Source: an uncultured Dehalococcoidia bacterium | Lineage (GTDB): Bacteria > Chloroflexota > Dehalococcoidia > Lucifugimonadales > Lucifugimonadaceae | DNA: 64,000 bases | Assembly: GCA_951812795.1 (NCBI GenBank) | Contig: OX638325.1 | Coordinates: 806,001 to 870,000 of the forward strand | Direction of reading: 5' to 3' | Part shown: positions 58,735-64,000 of the stretch, piece after piece | How the letters are laid out: every line of letters begins with the position of its first letter | How positions within the stretch are numbered: position 1 is the first letter of the stretch | The notes under the pieces: model-generated | Told to the model about the DNA's origin: nothing | Seen by the model: the letters and a program-made list of their open reading frames with translations, nothing else | Database searches by the model: none | Position numbers and translations under genes: made by a program

Positions 58735-59436
58735 ATGAAGTTCGGCATTGTCGTTTTCCCAGGCTCGTGGTCCGAGCGCGACATGTATTATGCCGTCTCT
58801 CACGTCTTGGGTTACCAAGCCGAATACGTTTGGCACCGCGAAGACAAGCTGGCAGGTTTTGACGCAATACTGCTCCCGGGTGGTTTTTCTTACGGTGATC
58901 ATCTCCGTTGCGGTGCGGTCGCGGCGCACTCCCCGGTTATGGGGGCGATCAGAGATTTCGCTGAAAACGGCGGATTTGTTTTCGGTAGCTGCAACGGCTT
59001 CCAAATCCTTTGCGAATCTGGTCTCCTACCCGGCGCACTAATACGCAACGACCATCTCGAGTTTCGTTGTTCGCCCGGAACACTCCGCGTCGAGACCTCC
59101 TCAACGCCGTTCACATCTCAGTTCTCGGCCGGCGATGTCGTCTCGATGCCGATTTCGCACGGTGAAGGAAACTACCAGGCCGACGACGAAACCTTGGCGA
59201 CGCTTGAGGCTAGCGGCCGTATCGTTTTTCGTTACGTAGATGCCGAAAATCGAGCGTCAGCCGAGGCCAACCCAAACGGTTCGCGCAACAACATTGCGGG
59301 TATTACGAACGAACGCGGCAATGTGTTGGGCATGATGCCGCATCCTGAGAGGGCGTGCGAATCTCTTCTGGGTAGTTCCGACGGCAATCCGCTTTGGCAA
59401 TCGATCGCCGCCGCGGTCGATGCTGGTAAGTCCTGA
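58735..59436 (+). CDS. purQ: Phosphoribosylformylglycinamidine synthase subunit PurQ
   Basis: 233 residues. The glutaminase nucleophile is in FVFGSCNGFQILCE, with LLPGGFSYGDHLRCGAVAA and MPHPERACESLLGSS carrying the His-Glu pair. It supplies ammonia for the FGAM step of purine synthesis. It is followed by purL after 5 bp. The small third subunit gene purS, usually adjacent, is not found upstream; only 70 bp separate it from rpsU. Confidence 0.95.
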   Translation: MKFGIVVFPGSWSERDMYYAVSHVLGYQAEYVWHREDKLAGFDAILLPGGFSYGDHLRCGAVAAHSPVMGAIRDFAENGGFVFGSCNGFQILCESGLLPGALIRNDHLEFRCSPGTLRVETSSTPFTSQFSAGDVVSMPISHGEGNYQADDETLATLEASGRIVFRYVDAENRASAEANPNGSRNNIAGITNERGNVLGMMPHPERACESLLGSSDGNPLWQSIAAAVDAGKS

Positions 59437-59441
59437 TTACG

Positions 59442-61658
59442 TTGTCGGCAATCTCGCAAGAGCTACTCGACGAGGTCGCGCTGTCGCGTGCCGAATACGA
59501 GGCGATCGTCGACCGCCTCGACCGAGAGCCGAATCCGCTTGAGATCGGACTTTTTGGTGCTCTTTGGAGCGAGCATTGCGGATACAAACACACCAAGGCG
59601 CTACTGCGAACTCTCCCCAACACTTCTGACCGTCTATTGGTCGCCCCCGGCGCTGAAAATGCTGGCGTCGTAGATATCGGCGATGGCTATGCAGTCGCGT
59701 TCAAGATTGAATCTCACAACCACCCATCCGCCGTCGAGCCATACGAAGGCGCAGCAACCGGCGTTGGAGGTATCGTCCGCGACATCCTGGCGATGGGCGC
59801 ACGGCCAATGGCGCTGATGAATTCACTGCGCTTTGGACTACCAGATGACGAACGGCAACGATATCTGTTGAACGGTGTCGTGTCTGGCATTTCGGGTTAC
59901 GGCAATTGCATCGGCGTTCCCAATGTTGGCGGCGAGGTCGTATTCGATCCCTCATACGCCGGTAATCCGCTGGTCAACGCGATGTGCGTCGGCATCATTG
60001 AAGATGCCAAGATTATGAGCGCGAGCGCGGATGCTCCCGGTGATTTGCTAGTGCTTGTCGGCGCGAAAACTGGTCGCGACGGTATCCACGGCGCGTCGGG
60101 CTTGGCTTCACGAACGTTCCAGGAACAGGCCGAAATGCGTTCGGCGGTCCAGGTCGGCAATCCCTTCCTAGAAAAAGTGCTGATCGAAGCGTGCTTAGAA
60201 GCAATCAATCTTCCTGGTGTAGTCGGGATGCAAGATTGCGGTGCCGCTGGTATCACGAGCGCGGCGGTAGAGATGGCCGAACGCAGCGAACTCGGTCTCA
60301 ACATCGATGTCGCTGAGGTGCCGCGTCGGGAAAACGAGATGTCGCCCTACGAGGTAATGCTCTCAGAATCGCAGGAGAGAATGTTGCTAGCCGTCAAACC
60401 GGGTCACGAAGAGCGACTATTTGAGCTTTTCGAGAGGTGGGACCTCGACGCGGCGATCATTGGCACTTTCGAGGCTGGTAACCAAGTGATCGTCAGTGAC
60501 GGACCACGTCAGGCTTCGTCGACGCCTGTGGTGACCCTGACTGATGCTCCTGAATATCAGTTCAACTCGCCCAAGCCTGCGTGGCTCGAAGAGTTGCAGT
60601 CGTTTGATCTGACGGCGCTCCCTGATCTGGACATTACTCCTAACGAAGCTCTATTGAAGTTGCTCGCGTCGCCGAATATCGCGTCTAAACACACGGTTTG
60701 GCGACAGTACGATCACCAGGTCCAAAACAACACGGTGATTTCGCCCGGCGGTGATGCCGCTCTGCTTCGCATCCAAGGAACGCAACGGGCACTTGCGATT
60801 TCCACTGACGGTAACGGCAGGCTTGTCTATCTTGATCCCCGCGCCGGGGCGGCGATCGCTGTTGCCGAAGCGTGCCGCAATCTTTCGTGCGTTGGTGCTG
60901 AGCCGGTGGCGCTCACCGATGGTTTGAATTTCGGCAACCCTGAAACTCCAGACATCCAATACCAACTGCAAGAGTCTATCGCCGGAATATCCGAAGCGGC
61001 GGCGGCTTTCAACATTCCCGTTGTAAGCGGAAACGCGAGTTTGTACAACGAATCCGCGGGGTCGGCTGTGCAGCCAACACCGATCATCGGTGCGCTCGGT
61101 GTCTTGGAAGACGTTGGACGCCACGCAAATTCGGGGTTTAAAGACAAAGGGGACGTTGTCGTCATGATCGGCTCAGGCACTCCCTGGGACAACATCAATG
61201 GTCTGGCCGGCAGCGAAGCGCTATCCGTTTTTCACCACGAGGTCGCTGGCAAACCAGCGCTCGACCTCGATTTGGAAATCAGATTTCAGCAACTTTGCCG
61301 TTCGCTGATTGCGAAGGGATTGGTGAAATCGGCGCACGATATCTCTCAAGGCGGGGTATCCCTCGCGGTGGTCGAGTCTGCGATTCAAGGGAATATCGGC
61401 GCAACCATCATGCACGATGCCACGATCCACGATTGGGTGGCGGCGTTGTTCGGAGAATCTCAGTCGCGCATCGTCATTACGTGCGCCACTACGGATGCCG
61501 AGGTCGTGTTGAACGCAGCATCTAAAGCGAGCGTCCCGGCAACACGGATTGGAACCGTTGGTGGCGACCGCGTACGGTTCGCTGATCTGATCGATCTGCC
61601 GCTAGAGACGGTCGGAGACGTCTGGCTCAATTCCTTCCAGACGGCAACGTCTGGATGA
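59442..61658 (+). CDS. purL: Phosphoribosylformylglycinamidine synthase subunit PurL
   Basis: 738 residues, the short PurL form that works with PurQ and PurS. It starts at a TTG at 59442. Motifs: LFGALWSEHCGYKHTKALL, FKIESHNHPSAVEPYEGAAT, GGIVRDILAMGARPMALM, and the late KSAHDISQGGVSLAVVES. It makes FGAM from FGAR with ATP and ammonia from PurQ. Confidence 0.95.
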   Translation: MSAISQELLDEVALSRAEYEAIVDRLDREPNPLEIGLFGALWSEHCGYKHTKALLRTLPNTSDRLLVAPGAENAGVVDIGDGYAVAFKIESHNHPSAVEPYEGAATGVGGIVRDILAMGARPMALMNSLRFGLPDDERQRYLLNGVVSGISGYGNCIGVPNVGGEVVFDPSYAGNPLVNAMCVGIIEDAKIMSASADAPGDLLVLVGAKTGRDGIHGASGLASRTFQEQAEMRSAVQVGNPFLEKVLIEACLEAINLPGVVGMQDCGAAGITSAAVEMAERSELGLNIDVAEVPRRENEMSPYEVMLSESQERMLLAVKPGHEERLFELFERWDLDAAIIGTFEAGNQVIVSDGPRQASSTPVVTLTDAPEYQFNSPKPAWLEELQSFDLTALPDLDITPNEALLKLLASPNIASKHTVWRQYDHQVQNNTVISPGGDAALLRIQGTQRALAISTDGNGRLVYLDPRAGAAIAVAEACRNLSCVGAEPVALTDGLNFGNPETPDIQYQLQESIAGISEAAAAFNIPVVSGNASLYNESAGSAVQPTPIIGALGVLEDVGRHANSGFKDKGDVVVMIGSGTPWDNINGLAGSEALSVFHHEVAGKPALDLDLEIRFQQLCRSLIAKGLVKSAHDISQGGVSLAVVESAIQGNIGATIMHDATIHDWVAALFGESQSRIVITCATTDAEVVLNAASKASVPATRIGTVGGDRVRFADLIDLPLETVGDVWLNSFQTATSG

Positions 61659-61672
61659 ACTGAGAACCACTC

Positions 61673-61701
61673 CAATTTACGTCTTAGAAGGCGTAAAATT
61701 G
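61673..61701. terminator. Inverted repeat after purL
   Basis: CAATTTACG (61673-61681) pairs with CGTAAAATTG (61692-61701) with one bulged base, 15 bp after the purL stop. The stem is AT-rich and lacks a clear T-run, so it may be a weak terminator or regulatory site before miaB. Confidence 0.4.
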
Positions 61702-61752
61702 AATTTACAGGGTTGTCGGCAACCTTGAATCTCCCCAAATCCCCAAAACGCG

Positions 61753-63057
61753 ATGCCCTCCTATAACGTTTGGACCGTCGGTTGTCAGATGAATATGTCC
61801 GACTCGGAACGGTTGGGCGCGGGCATGGCGGGTCTCGGTCTTGACCTTTGCGATAAACCGGAAGACGCGGATGTGGTGGTACTGAACACTTGCGTCGTGC
61901 GCCAAACTGCTGAGGACACGGCGACCGGGATGTTGGGCAAGCTCAAGAAGGTAAAGGACGCAAACCCTGATCGCATGATCGTGGTGATGGGTTGCATGGT
62001 CGGGCCGTCGGATACAGACCTGCGACGTCGCTTTCCTCAGGTTGATCTGTGGGCGCGCCCACAGGACTTCAATCCGATTCTCGAAACCGTTGCGTTTCGG
62101 CATGGGATTGAGAATGGCGACCTAGATGGCTGCTTGGCAAATCTGGTTCCGAATGACCCCAAGGTAGCAACGTTCGTCCCAATCACTCACGGGTGCGACA
62201 AGTTCTGCACGTTTTGCATCATTCCCTATCGGCGCGGTCGCGAAACTAGCCGATTGCTTCCAGAACTCGTCGACGAAGCCAAGATGCTCGTTCAGCGCGG
62301 GGTTAAAGAGATTACGTTACTGGGCCAGAACGTCGATTCTTACGGTCACGATCTCGACGACCGCAAAGACTTGGCCGACCTCATGGAAGCCATTCAAGAC
62401 GTTGACGGCATCGAACGGATCCGCTTCCTCACGTCCCATCCCAACGACATGTCTACACGGATCATCCAGTCGATCGCCGACCTTCCGAAGGTTTGCGAAA
62501 CCGTAAATCTCCCCTTCCAAGCGGGCGACGATGTGGTTCTCGCCAACATGCGACGCGGCTACACCAGGGACCAATATTTGGAGAAGATCGACGAGATACG
62601 CGACATTCTCGGTGACGACATCACCTTGACTACCGATGTCATCGTGGGATTTCCGGGCGAAGACGAGGAGCAGTTCGAGAACACAATCGACATCGTTGAG
62701 CGGGTCCGTTTCGACAAGGTTCACTCCGCGGCTTATAGCGAACGACCAGGGACAGTTGCATCCCGACGTTTGCCGGATACCGTGACTCAAAGCGAGAAAA
62801 AGCGACGACATCAGCGACTCGACGCTGTACAATGTGCGATTCAAGCGGAGAAACACGCAGGGTTAGTGGGAACGTCGACCGACATTCTTTTGGAGGGACG
62901 CAAACGTGGCAGGATGTTTGGAAGAAACCGCAACGACAAGATCGTCTACGTCGACGATGGCGCGCATGTCGATTGCAATGTCCGAACCGGGGAGACTATA
63001 ACCGTCGAAGTAACCGAGGCGACACCGTGGTCGCTAGTCGGCCAGCCGACAATCTAA
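61753..63057 (+). CDS. miaB: tRNA-2-methylthio-N6-dimethylallyladenosine synthase
   Basis: 434 residues. The N-terminal cluster cysteines are in TVGCQMNMSDSERLG, LNTCVVRQTAEDT and VVMGCMVGPSD. The radical-SAM motif is HGCDKFCTFCIIPYRRGRE (Cys-x3-Cys-x2-Cys). A C-terminal TRAM domain follows (TDILLEGRKRGRMFGRNRND). It adds a methylthio group to tRNA A37. It lies about 95 bp after purL. Confidence 0.94.
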   Translation: MPSYNVWTVGCQMNMSDSERLGAGMAGLGLDLCDKPEDADVVVLNTCVVRQTAEDTATGMLGKLKKVKDANPDRMIVVMGCMVGPSDTDLRRRFPQVDLWARPQDFNPILETVAFRHGIENGDLDGCLANLVPNDPKVATFVPITHGCDKFCTFCIIPYRRGRETSRLLPELVDEAKMLVQRGVKEITLLGQNVDSYGHDLDDRKDLADLMEAIQDVDGIERIRFLTSHPNDMSTRIIQSIADLPKVCETVNLPFQAGDDVVLANMRRGYTRDQYLEKIDEIRDILGDDITLTTDVIVGFPGEDEEQFENTIDIVERVRFDKVHSAAYSERPGTVASRRLPDTVTQSEKKRRHQRLDAVQCAIQAEKHAGLVGTSTDILLEGRKRGRMFGRNRNDKIVYVDDGAHVDCNVRTGETITVEVTEATPWSLVGQPTI

Positions 63058-63082
63058 ACGGCTGCAAACTCGAGGAGGCACC

Positions 63083-64000
63083 ATGATCTCCATCAATTCA
63101 ACACCTAAGACCATCATCCCGGTCACTGAACTCGAACAATCGGCGTTCTGTCAGACCGAAGGGAATCTCCGCACGAAAACGCTTGAGCAAGAGTTCCAGT
63201 CCGGCGTGCGTTGGCAGAAGGTTCCGACGCGCTATCTCAAAATGACGCCCGAACAGGTCGAAGCTGGCATCCGATACGCTCGCAAAGAGATCGGGACCAA
63301 AGCCGTGGTCCTCGGCCACCATTACCAGCGCGACGATGTCATTCAATTCGCCGATTTCCGTGGCGACTCATATCTGCTCTCGAAACAGGCAGCGGCCGCG
63401 AAGGAAGCGAAGTGGATCATCTTCTGCGGCGTCCACTTCATGGCCGAAACTGCGGACCTGCTCAGCGATGAAGATCAGAACGTGATCCTCCCCAACATGG
63501 CGGCCGGATGCTCGATGGCCGACATGGCGGCGACCGACGATGTGGAGGACGCGTGGGACGATCTTATGGACGTTCTCGGCGAAGGCAATGACGGGTCGGC
63601 GGAGATCATTCCAATCACGTATATGAACTCCACCGCGTCAATAAAGTCGCTTTGCGGGCGCAATGGAGGATTGGTTTGCACGTCGTCTAACGCCGACGCG
63701 GCCTACGATTGGGCGCTCGAACGCGGCAAGCGCATCCTGTTCCTCCCCGACCAACATCTCGGACGAAACACCGGATTGGCCAAGGGCATCCCGGCCGACG
63801 ATATGGTGGTGTGGAATCCCTTCAAACCAATGGGCGGCCTGACCGAATCGGAAATACACAGTAGCAAAGTCATCCTCTGGCAGGGCCACTGCTCAGTGCA
63901 CACCCGATTTACGGTGCGACAGATCGAAGACGCGCGACGCGACGATCCCGACGTCAATGTCGTGGTCCATCCGGAATGTGTGCGCGAGGTCGTGGACGCC
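63083..64000 (+). CDS. nadA: Quinolinate synthase, N-terminal part (cut by window edge)
   Basis: The frame runs past the right edge; about 306 residues are visible. It starts at ATG 63083 after CGAGGAGG. Cluster cysteines are in IIFCGVHFMAETADLL, MAAGCSMADM and VVVHPECVREV. FLPDQHLGRNTGLAKG is a family motif. It condenses iminoaspartate with dihydroxyacetone phosphate to quinolinate for NAD synthesis and needs a 4Fe-4S cluster. It starts 25 bp after miaB. Confidence 0.94.
   Translation, partial: MISINSTPKTIIPVTELEQSAFCQTEGNLRTKTLEQEFQSGVRWQKVPTRYLKMTPEQVEAGIRYARKEIGTKAVVLGHHYQRDDVIQFADFRGDSYLLSKQAAAAKEAKWIIFCGVHFMAETADLLSDEDQNVILPNMAAGCSMADMAATDDVEDAWDDLMDVLGEGNDGSAEIIPITYMNSTASIKSLCGRNGGLVCTSSNADAAYDWALERGKRILFLPDQHLGRNTGLAKGIPADDMVVWNPFKPMGGLTESEIHSSKVILWQGHCSVHTRFTVRQIEDARRDDPDVNVVVHPECVREVVDA

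Overview
The window reads as a bacterial chromosome segment of moderately high G+C. Gene content points to the Chloroflexota, most likely a SAR202/Dehalococcoidia-type lineage. The hints are a solute-binding lipoprotein with a long VEKEV-type linker behind the lipobox, a SAR202-style enolase-superfamily dehydratase next to peptide ABC transporters, tandem ssb genes between rpsF and rpsR, and many dispersed short palindromic repeats. This placement is inference from gene style, not from a marker phylogeny. No rRNA, tRNA, CRISPR array or intact insertion sequence was found.

Layout. 1-9892 (minus): a long codirectional housekeeping run, glyA - rpsF - ssb - ssb - rpsR - SurA/PpiC-like foldase - hom - thrC - GNAT-like acyltransferase - GT4 glycosyltransferase - GH15 hydrolase (cut by the left edge). 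10028-13268: PIG-L deacetylase, a PAP2-fold membrane protein lacking both catalytic histidines, a membrane protein carrying a 14-residue tandem repeat, and ilvE. 13269-14460: a 1.2-kb gene-poor stretch with a second tandem array. 14461-19779: accessory island 1, with a ~1000-residue nuclease-methyltransferase fusion, a retropepsin-like protease, a small membrane protein, a DUF4145 zinc-ribbon protein and a HEAT-like protein. 20082-25176: enolase-superfamily enzyme, VapBC and mutS. 25271-31427: complete oligopeptide-type ABC operon (binding protein, two ATPases, two permeases). 31554-34173: a truncated gene copy, its intact relative, and a cysteine desulfurase. 34368-38921 (plus): Gld-type ABC exporter module with GldG and DUF4340 partners. 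38975-46021 (minus): LPxTG-like surface protein, and the NorD/CbbO - NUDIX - NorQ/CbbQ - coaE cluster. 46155-49082 (plus): selA and rarA. 49207-53953: accessory island 2, with a paralogue of the nuclease-methyltransferase followed by a two-gene cassette that I read as the Kiwa anti-phage system (KwaA + KwaB/DUF4868). 54046-64000: threonine aldolase (minus), then a plus-strand run lspA - rluD - gltX - rpsU - purQ - purL - miaB - nadA (cut by the right edge).

What stands out. (1) Two paralogous single-chain proteins combine an N-terminal PD-(D/E)xK-like domain, whose active-site lysine is replaced by Glu (D...ExE, as in BamHI), with a gamma-type N6-adenine methyltransferase. Each is followed on the same strand by a small membrane-protein + soluble-protein gene set, which in island 2 is Kiwa. 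(2) At least three families of short palindromic repeats are scattered through the window. Copies sit in frame inside four protein genes (the island-1 methyltransferase, mutS, and two membrane proteins), and one family has expanded into exact 42-bp and 30-bp tandem arrays. (3) Several proteins depart from their families: ribosomal protein S18 with a long acidic tail, a PAP2 fold without catalytic histidines, and a NorQ/NorD pair interrupted by a NUDIX gene with no visible target enzyme.
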